Notes: generated from the sequence alone by a model not told the origin. DNA of 64,000 nucleotides from Magicicada septendecula (GCA_034769895.1 CM068367.1:110716654-110780653), one strand, 5' to 3'. Positions 1 to 11,211 are shown, numbered from the stretch's first letter. Numbers and translations are program-made.

Positions 1-546
1 GTCAAAACCTCGAATGATAAAAAATAATGAACCAACCTTTATTTCAACTGCCTACACCAGTATTATGCCCAAAATTTTATCAAAAGTATTAAATAGTAAC
101 AATAGAACTGTAACATTTAAAACCAGCAACAATCTGTTTAATAAGCTTCGTAATAGAACCAGTACACCATTGGAAATGAAAACAGGTGTTTATAAGCTTT
201 CATGTAACGACTGTGAATGCTTTTATATTGGTCAGACAGGGAGAAGTTTTTATAAACGTTTCGTTGAGCACACTCCAAAGCATAATGTAAAGGATTTGAC
301 AACACAATCTTGTATAAAGTCTAACTACGCTCGTCATCTTATACAGGAGAACCATATACAAGCTTTGACACCAATTTGAAACCCTTACATGTTTGTGGTA
401 AAGGCGCTTATTTAAATGCACGTGAAGAATTTGAAATATATAGAGCACATAATGACAAATACTACCGTAATTTCATATTAAACGACCACTTACATTTCAA
501 GTCGAATCCATTATATGACACAGCACTAAAATTTATTTATAACTGA
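1..546 (+). mobile_element. Penelope-like element, 3' part with GIY-YIG endonuclease domain (5' end outside window)
   Basis: Residues encoded from 14 onward include GVYKLSCNDCECFYIGQTGRSF, the GIY-YIG signature (VYKLSC and FYIGQTGRS) of the endonuclease that follows the reverse transcriptase in Penelope-like retroelements. The reading frame breaks near 355-370 and resumes in another frame (KPLHVCGKGAYLNAREEFEIYRAH and on) to a stop near 546, so this copy carries at least one frameshift. The reverse transcriptase would lie to the left of the window. A hammerhead-like motif follows about 140 bases downstream, the same arrangement as in the PLE at 29-30 kb. The domain is the GIY-YIG family known from PLEs; that the copy is inactive is inference from the frameshift. 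Confidence 0.85.
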
Positions 547-671
547 TATCAATCAGTGTCCGGCCGGCTTTCATCGAGTGCGCACTCGCTTCACATAAAT
601 GCTTATATGATTTCGTTTCGATTTTGTAATTTTAATGTTTTAAATTTTTTAACGATCTCATTGAGTGATAA

Positions 672-726
672 AATTTTAATATTCTGATGACGAGACATAG
701 TCTCGAAAAGCGCCAATTATAAAAAT
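672..726 (+). ncRNA. Hammerhead-ribozyme-like motif 3' of the PLE (degraded)
   Basis: CTGATGA (684-690) is followed by a stem GAGAC/GTCTC (692-696 with 700-704, loop ATA) and then GAAA (705-708), the invariant order of a hammerhead core. Flanking AT-rich sequence (678-683 with 715-720) can form an imperfect stem I. The base expected to be U just before the cleavage nucleotide reads C, so self-cleavage is doubtful. Position relative to the PLE ORF matches the better copy at 29124-29165. PLEs are known to carry hammerhead ribozymes. Confidence 0.5.
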
Positions 727-740
727 CATTGTGTTATATA

Positions 741-1309
741 TGTGGTCACGAGACAGGAAATAAGGTAAATATATTTATTAAATAAAAAATATATTCTTGT
801 TAAAAGTTTTTTATTATTACTAATAATTCAAAGCATTACATCAAAATTTACTTGTTTTAGTAACTGGGTTATCGACATGGAACAACGCCTTACAATTTCG
901 GGGTGCAGTCATAAGATTTGTAAAGTTTTGTGCACGGTCGTTTAGTATTCATGTGTCGTATAAAAACTGAATTTGTAGAAATTATTATTGGTAACAAAAA
1001 CAACGTACACATTAATAAACTGCCAGCTGCAACAGCCTCTTTTTAGAACCCTTATTAGAATTTAAAACATTAAACGTGTACGGAGGTGTAAGTCATGTTC
1101 ATTAAAATAGTTATTTTACGATGTTATTTTAGCGCATTGTGTCGGTACAGAGAGTAACGTGAATCGAATCTGAGGAAGAAGTCAATTGGTTGAAATCAAT
1201 TTTAACTCGCTGCTTACTCTTGCAATGTAACACTTCCCTCATTGTGTGTTCCTTAGGCTTTTGCGGCGGGCGCCAATATTATTTAAATTATTATTCGGGC
1301 TATAAGATC
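741..1309. other. No recognised feature
   Basis: AT-rich sequence without a usable ORF or repeat that I can match elsewhere in the window. The part from about 1255 begins with a short GC-rich run (gcggcgggcgcc) that may be the eroded outer end of the foldback element that follows. Confidence 0.4.
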
Positions 1310-1573
1310 GTGGTCTTCCGAAATTTTCATGCTGATTATTGTTGTCTAATGTAATCAGACGTTTCGGCATCACCTCTGGAGGCCATTTTCAGTGAAAGGT
1401 CTTTGAAACTACTGACAAGAAGTGCGCCGTTACCACGTTAGTCCTGTGGTTTACCGACGCACATCTTGTCGCTAGTTTCGTAGACCTTTCACTGAAGATG
1501 GCCTCCAGAGGTGAGGCCGAAACGTCTGAGTACATTAACAACATTAATCACTATCAAAATTTAGGAAGACCAC
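1310..1573. repeat. Foldback element 1, two inverted arms each with a hammerhead-like core
   Basis: Arms 1310-1425 and 1459-1573 are imperfect reverse complements, outer edge tggtcttcc / ggaagacca, with a spacer of about 33 bases. Each arm holds the segment GAAACGTCTGA preceded by a GGCCTC/GAGGCC-type stem and CTGAARA, so two hammerhead-like motifs point away from each other (minus strand 1356-1396, plus strand 1488-1530). The left motif has CTGAAAA in place of CTGAAGA and is probably dead. No protein is encoded. The same arrangement recurs at several other loci in the window. Confidence 0.75.
1488..1530 (+). ncRNA. Hammerhead-ribozyme-like motif, right arm of foldback 1
   Basis: Core CTGAAGA (1492-1498, fits CUGANGA), stem II GGCCTC/GAGGCC (1500-1505 with 1513-1518), GAAA (1519-1522), minimal stem III ACGT, cleavage base C1526, and stem I TTCA/TGAG (1488-1491 with 1527-1530). 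All conserved hammerhead positions are present. Stem III has no room for a loop in a monomer but is self-complementary, so a dimer would be needed. Activity is untested inference. Confidence 0.6.
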
Positions 1574-2576
1574 TGTGTTATATGCGACATTCACTACAGA
1601 TCGATGCCAATAACCGCATAATCGAAATATCGAAAGTGTGTGCGGGTAAGGTTATTGGGACAGTACCGTTTTTTTAATGTGTCCTGAGATTATCATCAGA
1701 TGTCCATCTGGTGCATTCTTATTTTTGCCAACTATGAGGTTTGGTTTCTTTAAACAATAAATTAAACTAAAACATTCTCGTCTAACCTCACACATAGTAA
1801 CACAACATATTTACACATTACATCCAGCAGTAAATTCACTTACAATTCCTATATTGCTACTTCTCCTTCACTGCGTAGTGTTTCGATACTATTGCGTACT
1901 CGAAACGTCGAATACGTGTAGTTGCAGGTACGGTTACTGTGAAAGTACCACAACTTCTCTAAGAATTAAATATTTTCGATTCAGTCGCTCTCTGTTAAGT
2001 AATATCGGAGCAGAGATACTGAACACCGTAATCTACGGCACACAGCAGCCACCTAGATATCGTTTACTTGCTTGGCAGCGCGTGTTTCTGACATGTTGTT
2101 TCCCCATTTTTACGAGCGTCCATGATTTGAGGCCCAAGCGAAGCTTCTTGCAAGCGAAACGAGCACGCAGGCTCGGTACCCTAGTTCTTTCTGTTTCAGA
2201 CTACGGTGGCGTTTTTTGTGAATACATTATCTGCGTCTGTTGTTCCAGAATATATTTATCTGTTCTACTCGTATTGCAAATGTAACGTTTGTTTGTTAGT
2301 CCTACAACTGTAGTGTTTTAGTATCTTGTTGTTTCACTTCATGTACTTGATAAATCACACAAACTGTCGTTTATTTGTATTATTTGTTTAATTTTTGGTA
2401 TTATGTATTCAACAATTTGATTAACACGTTATTCAAATTCGATAATATTTTAAATGTAGCTTTAAGAATTCACATTATAATGAAGCATTATTGTCGCATT
2501 ATAATAATTCCCATTAATATTCATTTTAAGCTTTGGAAAACTCATTATTACAAAACATCTGTATGACATAAGAAAA
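1574..2576. other. No recognised feature
   Basis: AT-rich unique-looking DNA. An open stretch at 1854-2285 (143 codons, cysteine- and serine-rich, no domain I recognise) shows no splice or codon pattern that would support a gene, so I leave it uncalled. Confidence 0.35.
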
Positions 2577-2578
2577 AA

Positions 2579-2712
2579 TTCTTCTTCTTCTTCTTCTTCT
2601 TCTTCTTCTTCTTCTTCTCCTTCTTCTCCTTCTCCTCCTCCTCCTCCTCCTCCTCCTCCTCCTCCTCCTCCTCCTCCTCCTCCTCCACCTCCTCCTCCTC
2701 CTCCCCTCCCCT
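2579..2712. repeat. (TTC)n / (TCC)n microsatellite
   Basis: About 135 bases of TTC units grading into TCC units and ending in a C-rich run. Read on the minus strand it is (GGA)n then (GAA)n, which resembles the simple-sequence tails of LINE 3' ends elsewhere in this window, but no LINE coding remnant is recognisable beside it. Confidence 0.95.
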
Positions 2713-3610
2713 CCCCCTTGTAGGTGGATGTGGTTCATTACGTTTTTCACGGTTAACGCTTGTTAGTGAACAAATATCGGGTAGGCTTTAGTTCGTATTT
2801 AACGTATTAGTTTAACTTACAGCTGAAGACAGACGACCATAGACTGTTTAGTAGTCGAAATTTTGTGTGATAATTTCTGAATATGGTAATTGTTCGACTT
2901 AACAGGCATTCGTCCTGTTGTATAAGGCAAATGTGTTTAATCATGCCTTATAATTAATGACAGGAAAACAACGACTGTCAGCCAAACAAGGAATGAACAG
3001 TACATCGACTACTAGAAGAACCTAGCGTCTTTTAAAACCAGTAGAAAATTGCATAGCAGCGACGTATTACACAGTTTTTTCCTTGTTTACTCAAGAAGGA
3101 AACGAAATCGAGACAGCTGTTCCAAACATGTGTAACTCATAGTTCAATAAATCTGTTCCGTATTATGGCAAACCGTTTTCCTGGAATAGCAGCAAGACGT
3201 TCGTTCTTTGAGGGGCTATAAAATTCTTCTTCCTCGTGTTGGCGTTACTGCGCCTCGTAAATTAGATACAGTGCCATCAGATTTATGGTGGCCGGCCGGT
3301 CTCGTTTTGTCTTCTTATAAAGATGTCAGCTTATGCTCGCGTGATCTGATGTGTACAGAGCCACAAATTTTTTGTCTGATATTTTGATTTAAACTGTAAA
3401 ATGATTACGTGTGACGCGGCCGGGGAGGCTCGGGATCGTCCAATCAATGTCATGGAAATTGGCGCGCATTACCAGTTTTCTAGACTGACGTCTGGCCCAC
3501 GTGATCCAACAGGGCTCGAGCTCAATGCCGCTGTGATTTTCTTAAGTCTATCGCTTGCTCTTTTCATTTATGATATTGTATTATAGTTCAATGTTTTTTA
3601 ATAGTACTGG
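2713..3610. other. No gene; one weak hammerhead-like stretch at 2822-2880
   Basis: Non-coding. At 2822-2880, CTGAAGA is followed by an imperfect stem (GACGAC with GTAGTC) and GAAA, reminiscent of a decayed hammerhead core, but stem I is not clear. The rest, including a slightly GC-richer patch at 3400-3520, has no recognised content. Confidence 0.35.
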
Positions 3611-3615
3611 TAATA

Positions 3616-3727
<112 letters not shown>

Positions 3728-3740
3728 AATAAATCTGTAA

Positions 3741-3905
3741 TTGAACGAGCGAAGCCCAGTATAATAGTATACTGTCTATCTACCTATCTATGTCTTCGTC
3801 GAGTACTTATCACGATAATGTTTGGACGCATCAACCGATCTGCGAAAAACTTGGTATGCGTGTCCATAACTCTACCGTACAGAACTCTATTGTTTTTAAT
3901 GATGA
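3741..3905 (+). repeat. R1 repeat, 5' fragment (copy A)
   Basis: Starts with TTGAACGAGCGAAG and contains the R1 landmarks CACGATAATGTTT, CAACCGATCT and CGTACAGAACTCT in the same order as in the longer copies at 7548 and 48475. Similarity is lost after about 3905, where a GATGAC-rich run begins. R1 family class is unknown. Confidence 0.7.
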
Positions 3906-6900
3906 TGACGACGATGGTGATGAGAATTATTCCTATCCCTATTATTTGTTTGACTGTTTCAGTTTTTACTATTAAACCTTCCCAGGGTCCAACTTTTCAG
4001 TGTAATCCTCGTGTCTTACTTTCAGTATTCTTCACGAGCCTCTATAGAATATTTGCTTTGTAGATTGTATTTCTTCCATTTCTTGCCTGTCCCCAATCCT
4101 TCTTTGCCTGTTTATATTAATAAACCTCACAACATCAGAATGTCTATAAAGAGGACAAAACGCAGCATTATGACGTCTACGCCAAACGTAAGCTTCAACT
4201 ACCACGTCCTTATAGATATGTCCAAACAGCCTTCTCGCCGACGCCCCTAATAATCTTTCATTGCTTTGTCTTTCATGTTCCATCAATCTCCTTGCCAAAG
4301 AATATGCGAAAAAAATAGGTTCTCCATAAAACGTGAATTGATAAAGCTAACAATCATCAATACTGTTATCTTTTTTTAGTAGCGAATTCTACGAAATTCT
4401 GTGAGGTAAAGCAACAAATCGCGATAGTGTTTATCACATAGATAATATTGAACTGTCTAAAAGTAATAAAACGAAAATAATAAAATAAGGAAGTCTGTTG
4501 CAATTTTGACAGTCGTTTACTATTTTTTCGTTAATACAATCTTCTCGTCGAAGCTTCTTGTCATAAAATACGCTCAAATATGTAATAAATTTGTTATGGC
4601 AGAAATAGACAGGGCAGGAGGTTTAACGAGCGCATTATAGTAAGATCAGAGGATAATCCAGTCGGTGATATACGATACAAAAGGATATGTTTATGGACGC
4701 TACTAAAAGGAAAGTTTTAGTTGACACAAGAACAGTTTCCTAGATCAATAAAAGTTATCGTGAAAAGTTATAAAGGAATAATCTGGGAAATTACTGTATT
4801 CAAAATCGTCTTCATTATGAAAAATATTTACGTAAATTCGCTTAAAAATTATTTATCAGCTAATTATTGCCGTGAATTCTCTGATGAAGGTCTTATGTTC
4901 ACATTATTTACGAAAATGAGCAATGAATTTATAGAGATCGGAAGATTGTAAGGAATTACTGTAGTGTTCGAAAATAGTAGAGTTTCCAGGTGTTTCCACA
5001 AAGCAACTGTTGACAAAAAGAGTTACGATTTCGACGAAGCGTAAGAATCGTTGAAATTTAATAGCATTCTATAATGCGGCGTAGAGTTTAGAGTAGCAAG
5101 CTGTGATTCCGGTTACCAAAATTGTGATCAAAACAAGGCCGCTGCAGAGTAGAATGATTTACAGGAAGTTATAAAAATAATATTCATTTGCAAGATTATT
5201 TTTGACATCAAACGAAAACTAAATGTAAAATAAGATGATTGCTGTACAATACGTTTTATAAAACTTGTAAGACAGACTGAAATACAAACAGCCTAAGTAT
5301 CAGTTATAGTCTGTTAAAAAATTAAGTTATCTTAAGAGTAATAACATAAAAGGCTATACTTATGCTTAATAAGCCACATCCTTTGCGATCGCAGAAAAGG
5401 GAGACAGCGTATTTCGGAAAAGCCATGCGCCATTTTCATATTCATACTGTGAATTTGTTCCGTCTGTTGCTAAATTAGAATTCTAAATGTTTGTATTTTG
5501 TCTGTATTTAAATGTTGAAATTAACGTTATAAAATCGTTTTCTTTAGCCTATATAAAATTTGTTAAAATCTGTGTATTCTAATTTGCAAATTCCATTATT
5601 TAGTCCACCATTGTTACTGTGCAAGTTATAAGTTTCTGTATATTGTTTTTTCGTAGTGTCTTTGTTAGTATATTGTTTTTGTATTTTTAAATAGTATGGT
5701 AATTTACTTAGTAGTGTTGTTTATGAAAGTGGAGGTAGCCCTTTTTTAATTGTTATTATTATTTCTGCTTGTTTCTGTGTTAGTTGCCAAAAATGGTCTT
5801 TTTAATTTAATATTTGATTTTATTTCTACTTTGTTTATAGTATTTGTATTTACGAGTCTACCGTATTACCGGATAGCAGCCGAGAAGGATTCTGCCAGAA
5901 GACGGCACACGGAATCGTGTCGATACGTGGCAACAAACATATCCCTCCGCAGGGCCAACAATCAAGTAAGACGCGGGCTATGTTCCAGTCGCCTAGCAAC
6001 ACAACTGTTTATATCGTTTTTAATCTAATTTCGTAATTATAGTATTAGAATAGCCCAATGTCGCCTGAAATAGATAGAACGTACCAACGAAATGGATGAC
6101 TGCCGCATCCCCCAAGCAACTATTTTATTGTAAGCAGAAAGTCAGAGGGGAGTAGGGCGTCCGAAGAAGGTCTGAGTGACCAGCTCTAGTCTATCTGCCT
6201 AGGACAGGAAAAAAAAACATTTTTGGCATAACCCTTGCTGAAGATGGTGACGATGATTATGATGATACTACAGTATTAAAATTTATTGGTGTAACATAAT
6301 TTATTTGGTGTAATTTAGAAAATAACAGTAAATCTAAAAAAATGAAATAACAAGGGAATAAACTTTTTCACAGCTACTTTCCCTAAATATTAACCTACCT
6401 GCTACTTTTAGAACTCGAACGCTGTCAACAAAATGTTTTACGATCGATTATTTTCTCAACAAGTTTTTCTTATCGCATACTTTTTACTCTAAGGACAGAT
6501 TGGACATAATGATTGAGTAATTTATTTATTCGAACTTAGTTTAAACATAATCTGTACTCATTATCCATCGTTGACGGGAGGAAGTCACAAGGGGATCACG
6601 TGGGTTCTCGTAACGCAGCCGACACGGAAACAAGAGCGATTCCAAAATGTAAAAAGGAAACGCCTAATATCGTGTGACAACAAAGTTTTGGACAACACTT
6701 TGCAGATACTTTACTCGAAAGTTGTCTTGACTAAACACTTGGCCTAAATTGTGTTTAGAAGCAAAGTTTTAAAGTTTTCTGGCACTGGAAACTGAGGAAC
6801 AACAAGAAGAGGGACGAAAACAACTTAAACACGACTAATGGATGAGTTACAGCTGGGAAGTAAGCGGAGGATTAGAGCACGCCCTGTATAGTACACACAA

Positions 6901-6958
6901 TGACTGCTTGCTTATTAAGTAAATGTAGACACAGTCACGCCAACCTGCATACGTACAA
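3906..6958. other. No recognised feature
   Basis: Three kilobases of AT-rich DNA. Short open stretches (for example 4032-4298 minus and 5750-6028 plus) have no recognisable domain or start context. A GC-richer island at about 5860-6000 is present but unexplained. A short (CA)n run lies at 6960-6977. Confidence 0.35.
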
Positions 6959-7080
6959 AACACACACACACACACATACACCTATTATTGTTATTCTATA
7001 TATAATTATATCACTACCGACTCGGAACACATGGATATGGAACACATATGGGTAAAAACGTAAAAGTTTTACCTTATAGC

Positions 7081-7119
7081 CTGAACTGGTTTTCGCTTTT
7101 AAAAAGCTTCTTTAGAGGT
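7081..7119 (-). ncRNA. Hammerhead-like motif at the 3' end of the 7.1-kb PLE fragment (degraded)
   Basis: On the minus strand: stem I CCT/AGG, core CTAAAGA (one base off CTGANGA), stem II GCTTT/AAAGC, GAAA, stem III AAC/GTT, then C before the stem I strand. Every structural element is in place, but the G of the core is A, a position needed for catalysis in characterised hammerheads, so this looks like a dead copy. It directly follows the GIY-YIG remnant at 7120-7510. Confidence 0.5.
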
Positions 7120-7510
7120 TGCCGCTGGAAGTACTGTCCGTCTTGTTGTTGGCGGCGGTATCGACTTTTAAAAGATCGATATTGTGTGTGTGGGGTGTGA
7201 AATGTTCGAATAATGCGTGTGATTTGAATTGTGTCTGTTCGTTTAGGATGTTGTTTTTATGTGTTTGTATATTTTCAATTGTTCTAGAGTGTCTAGTTTT
7301 CGGCCTTTTGTGTGTACGTGTAGAATGTGTCCATGTTATTGTCAATGTTTTTGTATGTGTGGTTTGCTTCAATGAGGTGGTTTGCAAAGGTGGATTCTGT
7401 AGTGGAGTGTAATGCCTTTGTGTGTTCAATGTATCTTTGTTTGAAGCTACGTCCTGTCTGGCCTTTGTAGAATTTGTTGCAATCTCAGCAATTTAGTTTG
7501 TAAACACTGA
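7120..7510 (-). mobile_element. Penelope-like element fragment, GIY-YIG domain (decayed)
   Basis: On the minus strand the sequence below 7510 reads VYKLNC, a stop, DCNKFYKGQTGRSFKQRYIEHT and then ANHLIEANHT, the GIY-YIG core and following helix of PLEs, in more than one frame. The catalytic-region tyrosine pair is partly altered (FYKGQTG instead of YIGQTG). The fragment stops about 40 bases before an R1 copy. A related scrap lies at 14163-14268. Frameshifts and an internal stop show it is a relic. Confidence 0.75.
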
Positions 7511-7547
7511 GGTAACAATAATACCAGTAATAATAGTAATGATCTAA

Positions 7548-8638
7548 TTGAACGAGCGAAGAGAATTCTCAGTTTTGACTCGAACGTTTGACATTTGTCT
7601 ATTTATCTATCTATCTATTTGGGGTATGTCTCACGATAACCTTTCAGCTCAGCAACCGACTTTCGTAAAACTTGCCATGCGTCTCCATACTTTTACCCTA
7701 CAGAACTCTGTTTTAGATTCATCCCTTCGAAAACAGATGAGTTGGAGACAAAAATGTGGGTGAGCAGAATTGTAAAAAAAAAAAAAACGCAAACGCCCAT
7801 GCTTTGTATAAAATAACGGAATTTTAATCACACTCTGAGTATAGTGTTCATTTTTTTAAATTCAATATTTTGGACGTAAAGGCCCAAAAAGTTGGTGAAA
7901 AGTTTGTGATAAAATCGCAAAAATTCATGTGGGGTATCAAATCAAAGAGAATTTTAACTACCATCTGAATGAAGTGTTAAGTTTTGAAATTTTGAAAAAT
8001 TTGTCACCCCAGGACCCAAAACTAAATTAAAAATTTGAAACAATTATGAAAATACAGCAAGGTGCCAGACTAAAAGGAACTGTAACCTGAATACGAATGT
8101 TTCGAATTTTTGAGTATGTGTTGTAGTATTGTTGTGTGGCCTGCAATTGTTATATTACTAAAGAAACAGCAGAGAATATAGTTTTCATTTTTGAAAATTT
8201 CAAAATTTGTCTACTTCAGACCCCGAAAACTTGCTGAAAAGTTTGATACAATCGCAAAACTTTATATGGCGTAACTAATTAAAGAGTATTTTAACAAACA
8301 TCTAAAAGTAGTGTTAAGTTTAGAAATTTCAAGATTTTATTTTATCTTTTGATCAGAAGAGATCAAAATTTGAAAAGAATCGTGAAAATCCAGCAGAGCG
8401 ACAAACTAAAAGGAACTGTAACCCGAATCGAAATGTTTCCAATTTTTAGTGTTTATTGAATGATTGGGCGCAATTTTACAATTGTTATATTACTGAAGAA
8501 ATAGTAGGGAAATCGGGATTTTCGTAACTTTTCCATATCTGGAAAAATTACCTAATACCGAAAATTATTAAAGAACGTACGTAAACGTACTCCGTTGAAA
8601 ATAGTGAGCGAGTTCTGCAACTCAATGAGTATACTAGT
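7548..8638 (+). repeat. R1 repeat, long copy (copy B) with internal duplication
   Basis: Begins TTGAACGAGCGAAG, continues through GGGTATGTCTCACGATAAC and CTACAGAACTCTG, and ends near GAGTTCTGCAACTC and CTAGT. Copies C, D and E share both ends and the order of blocks. Internally a block of about 330 bases occurs twice (around 8000-8175 and 8340-8510), sharing ACTAAAAGGAACTGTAAC and ATTGTTATATTACT. No transposase or reverse transcriptase is encoded, so it is non-autonomous or of unknown type. Confidence 0.8.
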
Positions 8639-9512
8639 AATAACAAGTAGTAATAGTAGAAACTAAACACCTTAATCAAAATCAAACAAATTACGGGGAC
8701 ATACCTGAGAAAAAGGTTAATTTCTTCACTCTTAATCTCGAAAACAACAAAACGCGATATTATTTGCTTATAACAAATAATTATTATTTTCAAAATAAAT
8801 ATTATTCAAATACAAATTTGCTAAAGATTCAGAATATGTAGAGAAAAGGGGAGGAGTATCTTATGTGAATGGGAGCATAACAAGAATGTCATATTAAAAT
8901 GTAATAAAGTAATGTTTTATATTAACTTATAGTATGTATTTGTTTATTTGCATTGGCCTATTATTCTCTGCCAAGTACACTAGATGATAACTTTGTTAAC
9001 TTCAACACGAACTTCAAGATTGTAACGTGCCAAATTTATGGGTATTTTTATTTATTGCATTTTTGGGTTTTATAAATGTATTGTGTAAATTTGATTTCAA
9101 CAAAGACAGGCCACGTGGTGAATACAACAGTGTTGTAACGAAGCAGCAACGCAATATCACGTTGTGAAATCGGTAAAGGAATCCGCACCACCCTAGTTTT
9201 CCAGGAAACTTAATTATTACAAAATGTATCTGTGTGATGAAAGCTAAAAGGTTTAAATTTCAGATAAAGCTAGGCAATAAATGCCCTGAAAGACTGGGCG
9301 AAAATGATTAAAACCGATTTGTTTATAGTAATAGAAAAGTAATGGATTTCGTTTGATGTTGTTAACCTCATGACAGTTTGGCCATCTTATAAGATAACAT
9401 CCGATACAACCGGATTTTACCATACATTATTTGGGTTTATGTTTCACGATTACTGGAACATAGACATGATTTGGAAGCATAAAACATTTTACTGCCTTCT
9501 CTTGTGCTCTTA

Positions 9513-9516
<4 letters not shown>
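8639..9516. other. No recognised feature
   Basis: AT-rich non-coding sequence; nothing matched to other parts of the window. Confidence 0.35.

Positions 9517-9584
<68 letters not shown>
9517..9584. repeat. (TG)n microsatellite
   Basis: About 34 TG units. Open frames across it (poly Cys-Val or Thr-His) are artefacts of the repeat. Confidence 0.97.
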
Positions 9585-9586
<2 letters not shown>

Positions 9587-10095
9587 GGGATGTTTTGGAA
9601 AAGTTGCAATCTTGTTTTGATGAACGCCCGTCTGGCGAATACTGCAGGCATAAAACTAGAATACACGACGACGGCCCCATTTTCGTTTTCCGTTGTCGTC
9701 CTCATCACTATCCTCATGTCAACTACATTTTGCCCCGATAGAAATTATTTTTTGCGTCTGGAAACGCGTTTTCTTTGTTTGAACTGTGTTAACACATTTT
9801 ATGAACTGTGCCCGCGGGTGTATGTATTGTGTACATGGTGTTGGAGGAGTGGAATACTTCTACGTAGCGATGATAATATATGAAGAGCATGGAAATTAAT
9901 CAACGAACTCAAGTTGGACAGAAGAGTTTACTATAAATATCGCTATAAACACCTGTATTTTACACACGAAAAAGACTACAAAAGTTCAGAGTAATAATTC
10001 CAGCGCTACCTAAGAAAATATAATATCTAACTTGATGTGTGATGTGTGTCCTGTTATGCATGAACGATCTCGTTTCATCTGACTGGATGCTTTTG
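9585..10095. other. No recognised feature
   Basis: A possible open stretch continues out of the microsatellite to 9883, but it lacks a recognisable domain. Nothing else seen. Confidence 0.35.
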
Positions 10096-10154
10096 TTGAA
10101 CGACCGAAGCGAGTTCTCAGTTTTCACTCGACTGTTTGGCATTTGTCTGTTTTT

Positions 10155-10417
10155 AAGGCTTTCACGACCGGCGTCATAATTGTAGAAGTTAAGATCCGAC
10201 CTATTGGGCTGTGGCCTACTATAGTTATCATTGTGACAGATGTTGTTATCAGACGTTTCAGCCGCATCTCTGGAGGCCATCTTCAGTGAAATACGGTACG
10301 TGACAGTGCCCGTAAGTTGCCACAGTACTGTAGCAAAGAATGTGGAATGACAACATCTGCCAGAATGATAATTATAGTAGACCACGGCCCAATAGTTCCG
10401 ATCTTAATTTCAACAAT
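10155..10417. repeat. Foldback element 2, inserted in R1 copy C
   Basis: Starts with aaggctttcacgaccgg, a terminus also seen in foldbacks at 27816 and 19211. Arms 10170-10252 and about 10346-10412 are inverted (aagatccgacctattggg versus cccaatagttccgatctt). Only the left arm retains the hammerhead-like core; the equivalent part of the right arm is missing. TTTT flanks both edges and might be a target duplication. Confidence 0.75.
10249..10289 (-). ncRNA. Hammerhead-like motif in foldback 2
   Basis: Minus strand: stem I TCA/TGA, CTGAAGA, stem II built on GGCC/GGCT, GAAA, ACGT and C. Stem II is weaker than at 1488 because its inner part has mutated. Confidence 0.5.
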
Positions 10418-11116
10418 TTTCTCGGTCTAGGGGTTTGTCTCACGATAACGTTTGAACACATTTACCGATTTTCATAAAAATTGGCACCGGGGTCCATACT
10501 TTCACCGTACAGAACCACATTCCTTTAAGAATAATCCCCTAAACAACAGGCGGCAGGAGACAAAAATGTAAGGGGGGGTCAACATTGTGAAAAATCGGAA
10601 AAGTCCATCTGGGGGTATCAAATTAAAGTAAATTTTAACCACAATCTGACAGTAGTGTTAATTTTTTGAAATTTCAAAACTTTTCTAATCTAGGTTTCAA
10701 AAACGGGATCAAAAATTTGAAAAAAGTCTGAAGATCCATCCGGGTTTAAGACTAAGTGGAATTTTAATACAAATTCTTTTTGTTTATTGTATGATTGTTT
10801 GGTCTGTAGTTGTTATTTTACTTCAAAAAAACAAAAATAGTATGTAACCGAGATTTTCGTAACTTTTCTAATAATTGAATTTTGTAATACCGAAATTTAT
10901 CTAACAATAAAAATTGTCTATTAATTTAGTGTAATAGTATAATTTATCTAATTCGTTCAAAATAGAGAGGGTGGTCTACAACTCAGGGAGTTCACTAGTT
11001 TTAAAACTTTGTCCAATGTGAGTAAAACGGCGCATATGCACGTGAGAGTGCACGCGTCTCTGTGAACGCACCGTTAGGGGGCCACGAGGCCATAGACAAT
11101 TAGACAAGCTACATTT

Positions 11117-11140
11117 GTGTGTGTGTGTGTGTGTGTGTGT
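11117..11140. repeat. (GT)n microsatellite, short
   Basis: About 12 GT units, 70 bases upstream of the tRNA gene. Confidence 0.9.
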
Positions 11141-11211
11141 TCAACAAACGTATATTTTACTTGCTCCCATCACAGCAGCGTTCACTTCTAATAATTATGT
11201 CAGTAAACAAC

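Larger units (their letters stand above)
10096..11000 (+). repeat. R1 repeat (copy C), split by a foldback insertion
   Basis: The 5' part (10096 to about 10154, TTGAACGACCGAAG through CATTTGTCTGTTTT) and the remainder (about 10418-11000, GTTTGTCTCACGATAAC to TTCACTAGTTTT) are collinear with copy B once the 10155-10417 foldback is removed. This gives relative age: R1 copy first, foldback later. Confidence 0.8.

Noticed and set aside
1854-2285. 143-codon open frame as a host gene
   Set aside because: No domain, biased composition, no splice or promoter support.
2526-2750. Poly-arginine open frame on the minus strand
   Set aside because: Translation of the (TTC)n/(TCC)n microsatellite only.
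4880-4925. CTGATGA followed by GAAA, possible hammerhead
   Set aside because: No stem II can form between the two words and no stem I around them.
9427-9883. Cys-Val and Thr-His repeat proteins
   Set aside because: Microsatellite (TG)n read in frame; same for 12275-12567, 15279-15560, 52649-53062 and 57379-57582.
9960-10385. 141-codon open frame on the minus strand
   Set aside because: It runs across foldback 2 and into R1; no domain, and sister copies do not keep the frame.
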